Below are positions 1 to 13,291 of a DNA stretch of 64,000 bases, one piece after another (the first letter of the stretch is position 1; every line of letters begins with the position of its first letter). Source of the stretch: Rubrivivax sp. (GTDB lineage Bacteria; Pseudomonadota; Gammaproteobacteria; Burkholderiales; Burkholderiaceae_C); the NCBI GenBank assembly GCA_020248915.1, contig JADCGP010000010.1:62001-126000 (forward strand). The letters are read 5' to 3'. The notes below the pieces were generated by a model. The model was not told the origin of the DNA. It ran no database searches and was given only the letters and a program-made list of their open reading frames with translations. The position numbers and the translations under genes are program-made.

Positions 1-4866
<4,866 letters not shown>

Positions 4867-4913
4867 CGGCCTGCCCGGCAGAAGTCCTCTGCCGCGCAGG
4901 CTCCAGGAGCCGG

Positions 4914-5183
4914 CTACCGACGCGTGGCGGTCGCCGCGCGCCGCGACGACGACCGGGCCGCCGCACGCACGCCCGAGCGGTACCAGGCGCCGTACAGACC
5001 GGTCAGCAGCAGCAGCGGCCAGAGCAGCGCGCAGCCTGCGACCCAGGCGAGGCGCCCGTCCAGCGGGTCGCCGCGCCCGGCACCCCGCCGCGTGCTGCCC
5101 TCGCTGAACAGGTGCCGGTTCGAGTAGGTCGCCAGGCCGAACAGCACGCCGAAGGCAAGAAACAGCACGATGGGAAGATTCAT
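4914..5183 (-). CDS. Small two-helix membrane protein, unknown function
   Basis: An 89-residue protein that I do not recognise as a named family. It has two hydrophobic stretches, residues ~4-20 (starting PIVLFLAFGVLFGLATY) and ~46-66, separated by a polar loop, and an Arg/Ala-rich tail, so it is probably an inner-membrane protein. ATG at 5183 is preceded by GGGAG at a short but usable distance; a GTG two codons upstream (5189) is an alternative. It runs tail to tail with uvrA and points the same way as the next minus-strand gene. No function is proposed. Confidence 0.55.
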   Translation of the reverse strand: MNLPIVLFLAFGVLFGLATYSNRHLFSEGSTRRGAGRGDPLDGRLAWVAGCALLWPLLLLTGLYGAWYRSGVRAAARSSSRRAATATRR

Positions 5184-5270
5184 CGCCACTCCCGAGCGGT
5201 GAGAAGTACCGCGGGTCGGAGTGTGCGCCGGGTTGGCCGCGCGCTCAAGGGGGATGCCGCTGGCGGCCGC

Positions 5271-5855
5271 TCAGGCGTCGGCGCCGCGGCCGGTGGCGGG
5301 CAGCCGCGCTGCGTCCCCCTGAACGCCGGCGCTGCCGGAACTGCGGCGGAACGCCCGCAGCTTGAGCTGCTCGGCGTCGCCGAGGTCGCCGCACTGCGCC
5401 AGCACGTCGCTCGCGCACAGCAGCACCTGGACCTCCCAGCGCGGGTCGCAGACGCTGCCGGCCAGCGCCGCCAACTCGTAGGCGAGGTCGCGGGCGCGCT
5501 CGCGCGCGGCACGCCGCACCGCAGCCGGCGACGGCGCAGTGGCCGGGTCGCACAGGTCCGCCGAAGGCGCCGTCGAGTCGCGCCGCAGCGCGCGCTCGGC
5601 GGCCGTCTCGGCGCTCTCGCACAGCACTTCGGCCTGCAGGTCGTTGCTCCCGCTGGCGTAGGCCCAGCGCACCGCCTGCTGCAGTGCGGCCTCGGCCGGC
5701 GCAAGCGCCCCCAGGGCTCGATAGCAACGCGCGACCCTGAGCAGGGCCTGGCTCATCGACACCGGGCGGTGCGCGGCCTCGGCCAGTTCGAGCGTGGCCA
5801 GCGCACGCCGCAGGGCAGACCGGGCTCGGGCGTCGATCAGGAGCGGGTTGGACAT
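5271..5855 (-). CDS. Hypothetical helical-repeat (TPR-like) protein
   Basis: A 194-residue protein without signal peptide or membrane segment. Residues ~10-90 are Ala/Leu-rich amphipathic helices with TPR-like spacing (ALLRVARCYRALGALAPAEA), consistent with a small solenoid scaffold; the C-terminal third is less ordered. The ATG at 5855 (MSNPLLID) is taken as start because the frame upstream has the composition of noncoding high-GC DNA. No catalytic motif is seen. It could bind a protein partner, but nothing nearby identifies one. Confidence 0.5.
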   Translation of the reverse strand: MSNPLLIDARARSALRRALATLELAEAAHRPVSMSQALLRVARCYRALGALAPAEAALQQAVRWAYASGSNDLQAEVLCESAETAAERALRRDSTAPSADLCDPATAPSPAAVRRAARERARDLAYELAALAGSVCDPRWEVQVLLCASDVLAQCGDLGDAEQLKLRAFRRSSGSAGVQGDAARLPATGRGADA

Positions 5856-6207
5856 GGGATGGGCGCGGGCCGGCGGTGGTGACGGAGTGCGTCGCATCCT
5901 AGGGCCCGAGCGGCGGCAGCCGCAGCCCGCGATCGCGGGACTCCCCGGCCCGCCAACCGTGAAATCCTGCCGGGCCGGGGCGTTCCGCCCGGCGCCCGGG
6001 CGCCGGGTCGACGGACCGGCTCGCCGGTGTGGCGGGCACGCCACGGTCCGGGCCGCCCTGCCCCGCGGCGGGTGCTGCGAGTTTTCTGCAATGCCGGGCG
6101 TCGTCGGGCGCCGCGACAATGCCTGGACGTCCCGCCTGCGGACCCCTGGTCGCCGCTTGCCGGCAGCGCCGCGTCCCCGCTCCCTTCCCGACACCCAGGA
6201 GATCGTC
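5856..6207. other. 352-bp intergenic region between divergent genes
   Basis: No credible gene is seen. The stretch separates the minus-strand TPR-like gene from dctP and must hold both promoters. The only promoter-like string noticed is GACAAT at 6115-6120 on the plus strand, about 90 bp before dctP, with no convincing -35. GC-rich inverted repeats lie around 5960-6005, without a T tract. Confidence 0.4.
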
Positions 6208-7224
6208 ATGCCATCCCCCTTCCGCCTGGCCGCTGCCGCGGCGGCCCTGCTCGCCGTCGCCACCGGCGCCTCGGCGCAGATCGTGCTCACCGCCTCGAGC
6301 TGGCTGTCGCCGACGCACACCCTCACCGAGACACAGAAGGAGTGGTGCGCGCAACTCGAGCAGCGCACTGCGGGCAAGGCCCGCTGCAACCTGCTGCCGC
6401 GCCCGGTCAGCGCGCCGCCGGCCACGTTCGACGCCGTGCGCAACGGGCTGGCCGACCTCAGCTTCACGGTGCACGGCTACACGCCGGGGCGCTTCCTGCT
6501 GACGCAGATGGTCGAGGTGCCCTTCCTCGGCGACTCGCCCGAGGCCACGTCGGTGGCGTTCCAGCGGATGTACCAGAGGTACCCGCAGTTCGCCGAGGAG
6601 CACAAGGGCGTCAAGGTGCTGGCCGTGTTCACGCACGGCCCCGGCATCATCTTCAACACCAAGCGCCCGATCGCGAAGATGGACGACCTGTCCGGCTTGA
6701 AGTTCCGCGTCGGCGGCGGCATGGTCAACGAGATCAGCAAGTCGCTCGGCATGAACGTCACGCTGAAGCCCGCCCCCGAGAGCTACGAGCTGTTGTCCGC
6801 CGGCGTGATGGACGGCACCCTGTTCCCGGCCGAGTCGGTCGAGGCCTTCAAGATCGACAAGGTCATCAAGCACGCCACGCGCTTCCCGGGCGGCCTGTAC
6901 AACACCAGCTTCGTGTTCATGATGAACCAGGCCAAGTACGACAGCCTGCCGGCGGACGTGAAGAAGGTGGTCGACGAGCTGAGCGGCGAGGTCGCGGCGC
7001 GGATGTTCGGCCGCGGCTGGGACAAGGTCGACCGCCGCGGCATGGCCTTCATGCAGGCCGCCGGCGTGCAGTTCACCGCCGCCGACGCGACCTTCGTCAA
7101 GGCCGTCACGGACAAGACCGCGCCGGTGGTCGACGCCTGGGTCAAGGCCGCCGAGGCCAAGGGCCTGAAGGATCCGCGCAAGGTGCTCGGCGAGTTCCGC
7201 GCCGAGATCAAGAAGCTGCAGTGA
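6208..7224 (+). CDS. dctP: TRAP transporter periplasmic solute-binding protein (DctP family)
   Basis: A 338-residue exported protein. It has a cleavable signal peptide at residues 1-24 (hydrophobic Ala/Leu core ending ASAQ) followed by a DctP fold; the segment around GLKFRVGGGMVNE (residue ~165) and the region near FPGGLYNTSFVFMMN are typical. It captures a solute, commonly an organic acid, in the periplasm and delivers it to the DctQM permease using an ion gradient. The substrate cannot be read from sequence. ATG 6208 follows AGGAG at 6197-6201. The stop overlaps the GTG of dctQ (GTGA), so the three genes form a translationally coupled operon. Confidence 0.93.
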   Translation: MPSPFRLAAAAAALLAVATGASAQIVLTASSWLSPTHTLTETQKEWCAQLEQRTAGKARCNLLPRPVSAPPATFDAVRNGLADLSFTVHGYTPGRFLLTQMVEVPFLGDSPEATSVAFQRMYQRYPQFAEEHKGVKVLAVFTHGPGIIFNTKRPIAKMDDLSGLKFRVGGGMVNEISKSLGMNVTLKPAPESYELLSAGVMDGTLFPAESVEAFKIDKVIKHATRFPGGLYNTSFVFMMNQAKYDSLPADVKKVVDELSGEVAARMFGRGWDKVDRRGMAFMQAAGVQFTAADATFVKAVTDKTAPVVDAWVKAAEAKGLKDPRKVLGEFRAEIKKLQ

Positions 7225-7769
7225 CCCGCGCATCGTCGGGCGCCGCCCGGCTGCCGCTCGACCCGCGCCGGCTGCTGACCGTGCTGTGCGGCCTGATGGC
7301 CGCCGCGGCGCTGTTCGCGATCATGCTGCTGACGCTGGTCGACGTCGGCGGGCGCAAGCTCGTGGACACGTCGGTGCCGGGCTCGCTCGAGCTGACCGAG
7401 CTGCTGATGGTGGCGGTCATCTTCGCGGGCATGCCGCTGGTGTCGCTGCACGGCGAGCACGTGGTCTTCGACTCGCTCGACCGCCTGCTGCCGCCGTGGC
7501 TGCGGCGCGTGCAGCAGGCGCTGGTGGACCTGCTGTGCGCCCTGCTGCTGGCGGGCCTGGCGTGGCTGATGTGGGGCAAGGCGGCGCAGATGGCCGAGTT
7601 CGGGGACACGACCGCACAGCTCAAGCTGTCGCTGGGCCCGTACGTGCAGCTGATGAGCGTGCTGATCGGCGTGACGGCCGCGGTGCACGCGCTGCTGCTG
7701 TGGCGGCCGGTGGCGCACCACCACATCGGCGTCGCCGACGACGCCCCTGCCGGCGCGGACGGGCGCTGA
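7221..7769 (+). CDS. dctQ: TRAP transporter small permease (DctQ family)
   Basis: A 182-residue inner-membrane protein with four hydrophobic segments (near residues 20-42, 56-74, 93-115 and 135-155), the DctQ topology. It partners the large permease to form the TRAP membrane complex. The segment VFAGMPLVSLHGEHV-like (IFAGMPLVSLHGEHV) matches the conserved cytoplasmic loop. GTG 7221 overlaps the dctP stop by four bases and is in frame with the only long open frame here. The DctM start follows one base after the stop. Confidence 0.9.
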   Translation: MTRASSGAARLPLDPRRLLTVLCGLMAAAALFAIMLLTLVDVGGRKLVDTSVPGSLELTELLMVAVIFAGMPLVSLHGEHVVFDSLDRLLPPWLRRVQQALVDLLCALLLAGLAWLMWGKAAQMAEFGDTTAQLKLSLGPYVQLMSVLIGVTAAVHALLLWRPVAHHHIGVADDAPAGADGR

Positions 7770-7770
7770 G

Positions 7771-9063
7771 GTGACCGAGGCGCTGCTCGGCTTCGGCGCG
7801 GTGTTCGCGCTCGCGCTGCTGCGCGTGCCGCTCGCCTTCGCGATGGGCCTGGTCGGCTTCGTTGGTCTCGGCCTGCTGCGCGGCTGGCCGCCGACGATGG
7901 CCAATGCCGCGCAGGTGGTCTACGACACCGGCTTCGCCTACACGCTGTCGGTGGTGCCGCTGTTCATCCTGATGGGCAACTTCGTCGCCCGCGCAGGGCT
8001 GGCCAACGAGCTGTTCCGCGCCGCCTACGCGTTCATCGGCCACCTGCGCGGCGGCCTGGCGCACGCCACCGTGCTCGCCTGCGCCGGCTTCGGCGCGATC
8101 TGCGGCTCGTCGATCGCCACGGCGGCGACGATGAGCAAGGTCGCCTACCCGCCGATGAAGAAGCTCGGCTACGCCGACTACCTGTCCACCGGGGTGATCG
8201 CCGCCGGCGGTACGCTGGGCATCATGATCCCGCCGAGCACGATCCTCGTGATCTACGGCATCGTGACCGAGACCCACATCGGCAAGCTGTTCGCTGCCGG
8301 CGTGCTTCCGGGCCTGCTGTGCGCCGGGCTGCTGATGGCCTGCGTGGCGTGGATCACGTGGCGCGACCCCGCCGCCGGCCCGGCCGGCGCGCGCACGCCG
8401 TGGCCGCAGCGCTGGCGCGCGTTGCGCGACATCTGGGGCGTGGCGCTGCTGGTGGTCGTCGTGCTGGGCGGCATCTACGGCGGCGTGTTCACCGCCACCG
8501 AGGGCGCGGGCATCGGTGCGTCGGGAGCCTTCTTCTTCGCGCTCGCGCGCCGCGCGCTCGGCTGGCGCATGCTGTACGAAGTGCTGCTGGAGAGCGCCCG
8601 CACGACGGCGATGCTGTTCACGATCCTGATCGCCGCGATGCTGTTCTCGAGCTTCGTCAACTTCACGACGATGCCGGGCGACCTGAGGGACTGGATCCTG
8701 CACCTGGGGCTGCCGCCACTGGCCGTCGTCGGCGCGATGATGCTCGTCTACGTGCTGCTGGGCACGATCATGGAAGAGCTGTCCATGGTGCTGCTGACGA
8801 TCCCGGTGTTCTTCCCGATCGTCACCGGCCTCGGCTTCGACCCGGTGTGGTTCGGCGTGCTGATCGTGCTCGTCGTGCAGATCGGCCTGATCAGCCCGCC
8901 GGTCGGCATGAACCTGTTCGTGCTCGGCGCGCTGCTGAAGGACGTGCCGCTGTCGACGATCTTCCGCGGCGTCTGGCTGTTCGTGCTGGCGCTTTGCGTC
9001 GCGCTGGTCGTCGTGCTCGAGGTGCAGCCGCTGGCCCTGTGGCTGCCCTCCTTCATGCGCTGA
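7771..9063 (+). CDS. dctM: TRAP transporter large permease (DctM family)
   Basis: A 430-residue polytopic protein with about 11-12 hydrophobic segments, the normal DctM size. Conserved stretches include GFGAICGSSIATAATM (residue ~110) and the ISPPVGMNLFVL region near residue 372, both hallmarks of the ion-transporter superfamily channel subunit. It forms the translocation pathway with DctQ. The start codon is GTG at 7771 with GAG just upstream inside dctQ. It is the last gene of dctPQM; the next gene is on the opposite strand. Confidence 0.93.
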   Translation: MTEALLGFGAVFALALLRVPLAFAMGLVGFVGLGLLRGWPPTMANAAQVVYDTGFAYTLSVVPLFILMGNFVARAGLANELFRAAYAFIGHLRGGLAHATVLACAGFGAICGSSIATAATMSKVAYPPMKKLGYADYLSTGVIAAGGTLGIMIPPSTILVIYGIVTETHIGKLFAAGVLPGLLCAGLLMACVAWITWRDPAAGPAGARTPWPQRWRALRDIWGVALLVVVVLGGIYGGVFTATEGAGIGASGAFFFALARRALGWRMLYEVLLESARTTAMLFTILIAAMLFSSFVNFTTMPGDLRDWILHLGLPPLAVVGAMMLVYVLLGTIMEELSMVLLTIPVFFPIVTGLGFDPVWFGVLIVLVVQIGLISPPVGMNLFVLGALLKDVPLSTIFRGVWLFVLALCVALVVVLEVQPLALWLPSFMR

Positions 9064-9106
9064 GCCGGCGCACGGCGCGCGCGGAGCTTCCTGCCCCGGC
9101 CCGGAG

Positions 9107-9763
9107 TCAGGCCACGCGGCGGCGCCGCCACCAGGCCGCGGCCCGCCATCCCAGCAGCACCACCACGACGAGCGCGTAGACGGCGACGTCGGCGAAGTCG
9201 TTCTTGCCGGCGCGCATCCAGAAGAAGTGCAGCAGCGCGAGCGCGGCCACCGCGTGCACCGCTCGGTGCAACGCCCGCCAGCGCGCGGCACCGAGCGCCC
9301 GCACCGCGCGGTCGGCGCTGGTGGCCGCCAGCGGCACCAGCAGCAGCAGCGCCAGCGTGCCCACCAGCACGAAGGGCCGGCGCGGGACGTCGGCCAGGAT
9401 CGCCGCGGCGTCGAAGCCCATGTCGAGCCACGCGTAGGCGAGGAAGTGCATCAGCGCATAGAAGAAAGTGAACAGGCCGAGCATGCGCCGCAGCCGGGCG
9501 AGCGAGTGCCAGCCGGTGGCCTGCCGCAGCGGCGTGACCGCCAGCGTCAGGCACAGCATGCGCAGTGTCCACTCGCCGCTGCCGCGCAGCAGCGCTTCGG
9601 CGGGGTTGGCGCCGAGCGTGCCGCCCGCCGCGCCGGCCACCAGCAGCGCGAGCGGCAGCAAGGCCCCAGCGAACACCAGCGGCTTGACCGCCGGGTGGCG
9701 CAGGAGCGGGTCGATCCTGGCAGCCACCGCCGCGCGCCGCGCGGGGCGGCTGCCGGTCCGCAC
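9107..9763 (-). CDS. msrQ: Sulfoxide reductase heme-binding membrane subunit MsrQ
   Basis: A 218-residue protein with about six hydrophobic segments, of the YedZ/MsrQ family. MsrQ is a b-type heme (and flavin) membrane protein that passes quinone electrons to MsrP for repair of oxidised methionine in periplasmic proteins. Candidate heme-ligand histidines are in the FYALMHFLAY segment (residue ~103), WRALHRAVHAV (~165) and LALLHFFW (~178). It lies 12 bp downstream of msrP on the same strand, the usual msrPQ order. Confidence 0.93.
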   Translation of the reverse strand: MRTGSRPARRAAVAARIDPLLRHPAVKPLVFAGALLPLALLVAGAAGGTLGANPAEALLRGSGEWTLRMLCLTLAVTPLRQATGWHSLARLRRMLGLFTFFYALMHFLAYAWLDMGFDAAAILADVPRRPFVLVGTLALLLLVPLAATSADRAVRALGAARWRALHRAVHAVAALALLHFFWMRAGKNDFADVAVYALVVVVLLGWRAAAWWRRRRVA

Positions 9764-9775
9764 GCGGGCTGCCCG

Positions 9776-10768
9776 CTAGAAGAACTTGCGCAGGTCCATC
9801 CCGGCGTACAGCGGGCCCACCTGCGGCTCGTAGCCGTTGAACATCAGCGTCGGACGCTTGCGAGCGAACAGGCCGTCCTCGCCGATCCGGCGTTCGGTGG
9901 ACTGGCCCCAGCGCGGGTGGTCGACGTTCGGGTTGACGTTGCTGTAGAAGCCGTACTCGTGGGGTGCTGCCAGCTCCCAGCTGGTCTTGGGCTGCTTGTC
10001 GACGAAGCGGATGCGCACGATCGACTTGCCCGACTTGAACCCGTACTTCCACGGCACGACCAGCCGCAACGGGGCGCCGTTCTGGTTCGGCAGCACCTCG
10101 CCGTACAGGCCGAAGGCCAGCATCGCGAGCGGGTGCATCGCCTCGTCGAGGCGCAGCGCCTCGACGTACGGCCAGTCGAGCACCGACGACGACAGCCCGG
10201 GCATCTGCTTGCGGTCGGCCAGCGTCACGAACTGCACGAACTTCGCGTTGCCGGTCGGCTCGACGCGCCGGATCAGCTCGGACAGCGAGTACCCCACCCA
10301 GGGGACCACCATCGACCAGCCCTCGACGCAGCGCAGCCGGTAGATGCGCTCTTCCATCGGCGCCAGGCGCAGCAGCGCCTCGATGTCGAACGTGCCGGGC
10401 CGGGCGACCTCGCCCTCGACCTGCACCGTCCAGGGTCGCGTCTTCAGCGACCCCGCGTGACGCGCCGGGTCGGCCTTGTCGGTGCCGAACTCGTAGAAAT
10501 TGTTGTACGAGGTGATGTCGGCGTAGGGGGTCGGCCGGTCCATCACCACCGCGCCGGCGACGCTGCTGCGCGTGGCCGGCAGGGGAGCGAGGCGGCCGGG
10601 GCGGGGCGTGCCCTGGGCGCCGGCCGGCGCGGACAGCAGCGCCGCGCCGGCGGTGCCGAGGGCGGCCGCGCCGGCCGCCATCCAGCGCCGGCGCGACAAG
10701 TAGACCGAGCGCGGCGTGATCTCGGAGGGCACGGGGTGCGTGTAGCCGCGGTCGCGGAGCAGGTGCAT
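9776..10768 (-). CDS. msrP: Protein-methionine-sulfoxide reductase catalytic subunit MsrP
   Basis: A 330-residue periplasmic molybdopterin enzyme. The N terminus has a Tat signal (SRRRWMAAG near residue 25, then an Ala-rich core ending APAGAQG), fitting export of a folded Mo-cofactor protein. The Mo-ligating cysteine is in [15 protein letters not shown] (residue ~150), and the C-terminal [16 protein letters not shown] stretch is typical of the family. It reduces methionine sulfoxide in oxidatively damaged periplasmic proteins with electrons from MsrQ. It is the first gene of the msrP-msrQ operon. Confidence 0.95.
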   Translation of the reverse strand: MHLLRDRGYTHPVPSEITPRSVYLSRRRWMAAGAAALGTAGAALLSAPAGAQGTPRPGRLAPLPATRSSVAGAVVMDRPTPYADITSYNNFYEFGTDKADPARHAGSLKTRPWTVQVEGEVARPGTFDIEALLRLAPMEERIYRLRCVEGWSMVVPWVGYSLSELIRRVEPTGNAKFVQFVTLADRKQMPGLSSSVLDWPYVEALRLDEAMHPLAMLAFGLYGEVLPNQNGAPLRLVVPWKYGFKSGKSIVRIRFVDKQPKTSWELAAPHEYGFYSNVNPNVDHPRWGQSTERRIGEDGLFARKRPTLMFNGYEPQVGPLYAGMDLRKFF

Positions 10769-10922
10769 GGGGGTGGGCCTCGTGACGGCCGCGTGGCGTC
10801 GGGCACGCGGCGGCGCCGCCCCACGCTTCGAGCGCTGATTGTCGGGGCTGTGCCCGTCCCGCGCCGCCGCGGGCTCTTCCGCCGCCCGCCACCGGGCCAG
10901 CCGCGCCGCCGGCGCGGCGCGC

Positions 10923-11576
10923 TCAGCGCAGGCCGGCGATGTAGTCGGAGACCGCCTTGATCTCGGCGTCGGTCATCCGGCTGGCGATCGTGCTCATCTG
11001 GACGTTGTTGCCGCGCGCGCCCGACCGGAAGGCGAGCATCTGCGCCTCGGTGTACTCGGCGTGCTGGCCCGACAGGCGCGGGTACTGCGCGGGAATGCCG
11101 GCCCCGTTGGGGGCGTGGCAGCCCGCACAGGCGGGAACCTGGCGGCCCGCGATGCCGCCGCGGTAGATCTGCTCGCCCAGCAGCACGGTGTCCTTGTTGC
11201 GCGCGAAGCCAGGCTTGGCCTGCTTGGACGCGTAGAAGGCGGCGATGTGGCGCATGTCCTCGGTCGACAGCGGCGCAGCCATGCCCTGCATGATGGCGTT
11301 CTTCCGCTTGCCCGACTTGTACTCCGTCAGCTGCTTGACGATGTACTCCGGGTGCTGGCCGGCAAGGATCGGGTTGGCCGGCGACCCGCGGTTGCCGTCG
11401 GCCAGGTGGCAAGCCATGCAGGGCGCAGCAAGCTGCTGGCCTTTGGCGGGATCGGGCTTGAACGCCGCGGCCGGCGTGGCCGCCAGCACGACGCCCGGAA
11501 GGAGGCCGGACAGGACGAGGCCTGCGCCGGCGTGTGCGGCGGCCCGGAGCAGGCTCGAAACGGCAGACGACTTCAT
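10923..11576 (-). CDS. Diheme cytochrome c4 family protein
   Basis: A 217-residue exported protein. A hydrophobic signal peptide (residues ~1-32, ending [10 protein letters not shown]) is followed by two cytochrome c domains, each with one heme site: CMACH at residue ~53 and CAGCH at ~150. Axial methionines are likely in the NAIMQGMA and NNVQMSTIA segments. This two-domain layout and size match cytochrome c4, which carries electrons in the periplasm to terminal oxidases. ATG 11576 (MKSSAVSS) is chosen because it begins the signal peptide. It is divergent from engB. Confidence 0.92.
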   Translation of the reverse strand: MKSSAVSSLLRAAAHAGAGLVLSGLLPGVVLAATPAAAFKPDPAKGQQLAAPCMACHLADGNRGSPANPILAGQHPEYIVKQLTEYKSGKRKNAIMQGMAAPLSTEDMRHIAAFYASKQAKPGFARNKDTVLLGEQIYRGGIAGRQVPACAGCHAPNGAGIPAQYPRLSGQHAEYTEAQMLAFRSGARGNNVQMSTIASRMTDAEIKAVSDYIAGLR

Positions 11577-11671
11577 GCAGCAGCGTTCTCGGGGAGGGGG
11601 CTCTACGTGGCCGGGGCTCGACCCGGCGGGGATCCGGGGTCGCGCGGGAGCGGGATGCGAAAGCGTGATTT

Positions 11672-11677
11672 TACAAT
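11672..11677 (+). promoter_or_regulatory. Candidate -10 element abutting engB start (possible leaderless mRNA)
   Basis: TACAAT lies five bases before the engB ATG (11683). A start about seven bases downstream of a -10 would fall on the ATG itself. No Shine-Dalgarno-like purine run is found in the 15 bases before the ATG. The -35 position (11649-11654) does not match consensus. Confidence 0.35.
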
Positions 11678-11682
11678 GCACC

Positions 11683-12402
11683 ATGACGTCTTCCTTGCGG
11701 CCCGCCGCCGCCAGGCGCTCCGATCCGGGTCCGGCAGAGCGGGCGGCGCTGGCCTGGGCCCATGGGGCGCGCTTCCTGACCACCGCCGGCGGCCTCGAGC
11801 AGCTGCCCCCGCCCGGCCCTCCGGAGATCGCCTTCGTCGGCCGCAGCAACGCGGGAAAATCCAGCGCGATCAACCTGCTCGCGCAGCACCGGCAGCTGGC
11901 CTACGCGTCGCGCACGCCGGGCCGCACCCAGCACATCAACCTCTTCGAGCTCGGCCCGAAGACCGAGCCGGATGCGCGCTTCGCCGATCTCCCGGGCTAC
12001 GGGTACGCGGCGGTCGAGCGCGGCGCCAAGCTGCGCTGGCAGGCGGTGATGGCCGAGTACCTGGCGCAGCGCGAGACGCTTGCGGGCATCGTGCTGCTGG
12101 TCGACGCTCGACTCGGGCTGACCGACCTGGACGAGCGTCTGCTCGCACTGGTCGCGCCGCGCGTGATGGACGGCAGCGTCAAGCTGCTGGTGCTGCTGAC
12201 CAAGGCCGACAAGCTGTCGCGGCGCGAGGCGGACGCCGCGCTGGCTCGCACGCAGGCGGCGCTCGCCGGGCTGGCCAGCGAGGAGGCCGACATCGGCCTG
12301 GCGCTGTTCTCCGCGCTGTCGCGCCAGGGACTGGGCGACGTGGCGCAGGCGCTGTGGTCGTGGCGGCGTACCGGCACCGCCACGGAGGGAGCGCCCGCGT
12401 GA
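11683..12402 (+). CDS. engB: Ribosome biogenesis GTPase EngB/YsxC
   Basis: A 239-residue TRAFAC-class GTPase needed for late assembly of the 50S subunit. G1 is FVGRSNAGKSS (residue ~52), the G2 threonine is in SRTPGRTQ, G3 is DLPGYGYA, G4 is TKADKL and G5 is near SALSRQG. Length is slightly above the usual ~210 because of an N-terminal extension. ATG 11683 is the natural start, but it lacks a ribosome binding site and has TACAAT five bases upstream. Its stop overlaps the GTG of the following hydrolase by four bases. Confidence 0.94.
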   Translation: MTSSLRPAAARRSDPGPAERAALAWAHGARFLTTAGGLEQLPPPGPPEIAFVGRSNAGKSSAINLLAQHRQLAYASRTPGRTQHINLFELGPKTEPDARFADLPGYGYAAVERGAKLRWQAVMAEYLAQRETLAGIVLLVDARLGLTDLDERLLALVAPRVMDGSVKLLVLLTKADKLSRREADAALARTQAALAGLASEEADIGLALFSALSRQGLGDVAQALWSWRRTGTATEGAPA

Positions 12403-13271
12403 TCCGCGAGTTCGACATCGACCTGCCGCACGGCATCCGGCTGGCCTGCCGGGGCGCCGGCCAGGGCCGCGCGCGGGTGCTCCTGCTGCACGGCTTCCCC
12501 GAGGCTGCGTTCGCCTGGGACGACGTGATGGAACGGCTGGCCCCCGCGGCGGCCTGCGTCGCGCCGAACCTGCGCGGCTACGCCGGCTCCAGCGCGCCGG
12601 GCGCCGTGGAGGCCTACCGCGCGAAGCACCTGGTCGCCGATCTCGTCGCGCTGATCGAGGCGCTCGGCGCGCCGCTGGAGCTGCTGGTGGCGCACGACTG
12701 GGGCGGCGCGGTGGCCTGGAACCTGGCCGCGCAGCACCCGCGGTTGCTGCGGCGGCTGCTGATCGTCAACGCCCCGCATCCGGCCACGTTCCTGCGCGAA
12801 CTGCGCGACAGCCCGGAGCAGATCGCGGCCAGCGCCTACATGAACTTCCTCGTCCGTCCCGATGCGGCACGTCTGCTGGCCGAGGACGACTGGCGGCGGC
12901 TGTGGCCCTTCTTCGGCGACGCGGCCTGGCTCGACGCGCCGACACGCCAGCGCTACCGCGACACGTGGTCCAGAGGGCTGGAAGGACCGTTGAACTACTA
13001 CCGCGCCTCGCCACTGCGCCCGGCAACGTCGGGGTACGACGGACTGGCCGCCGTCGTGCTGCCCGACGACGCGGTGACCGTGCACGTGCCCACCTGGGTG
13101 CTGTGGGGCGAGCGCGACGCGGCGCTGCGCCCGGGTCTCCTCGACGGCCTGCAGCGCTGGGTGCCGCGGCTCCAGGTGGAGCGCGTCGCCGAGGCTTCAC
13201 ACTGGATCGTGCACGAGCAGCCGGGCCGCGTCGTCGCGGCCATCGAGACGGCGCTGGCCGCCACGGTCTGA
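12399..13271 (+). CDS. Alpha/beta-fold hydrolase, epoxide-hydrolase/haloalkane-dehalogenase-like
   Basis: A 290-residue cytosolic hydrolase. The oxyanion motif HGFPE is near residue 32, the nucleophile elbow AHDWGG (Asp nucleophile) near 105, the acid is probably Asp in GERDAAL (~240) and the base is His in EASHWIVHE (~267). An Asp nucleophile in HDWGG is characteristic of soluble epoxide hydrolases and haloalkane dehalogenases rather than esterases; the substrate is not predictable. The start is GTG 12399, overlapping the engB stop (GTGA). Confidence 0.85.
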   Translation: MIREFDIDLPHGIRLACRGAGQGRARVLLLHGFPEAAFAWDDVMERLAPAAACVAPNLRGYAGSSAPGAVEAYRAKHLVADLVALIEALGAPLELLVAHDWGGAVAWNLAAQHPRLLRRLLIVNAPHPATFLRELRDSPEQIAASAYMNFLVRPDAARLLAEDDWRRLWPFFGDAAWLDAPTRQRYRDTWSRGLEGPLNYYRASPLRPATSGYDGLAAVVLPDDAVTVHVPTWVLWGERDAALRPGLLDGLQRWVPRLQVERVAEASHWIVHEQPGRVVAAIETALAATV

Positions 13272-13291
13272 CCGCCACAGGGCGCCGACCG

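Noticed and set aside
5856..6467. Long minus-strand extension of the TPR-like gene across dctP
   Set aside because: The extension overlaps the clear dctP signal peptide and looks like random high-GC sequence; ATG 5855 is a better start.
11665..11667. GTG 11665 as the engB start
   Set aside because: It would add six residues with no homology support and also lacks a clear ribosome binding site; ATG 11683 is simpler, though not proven.
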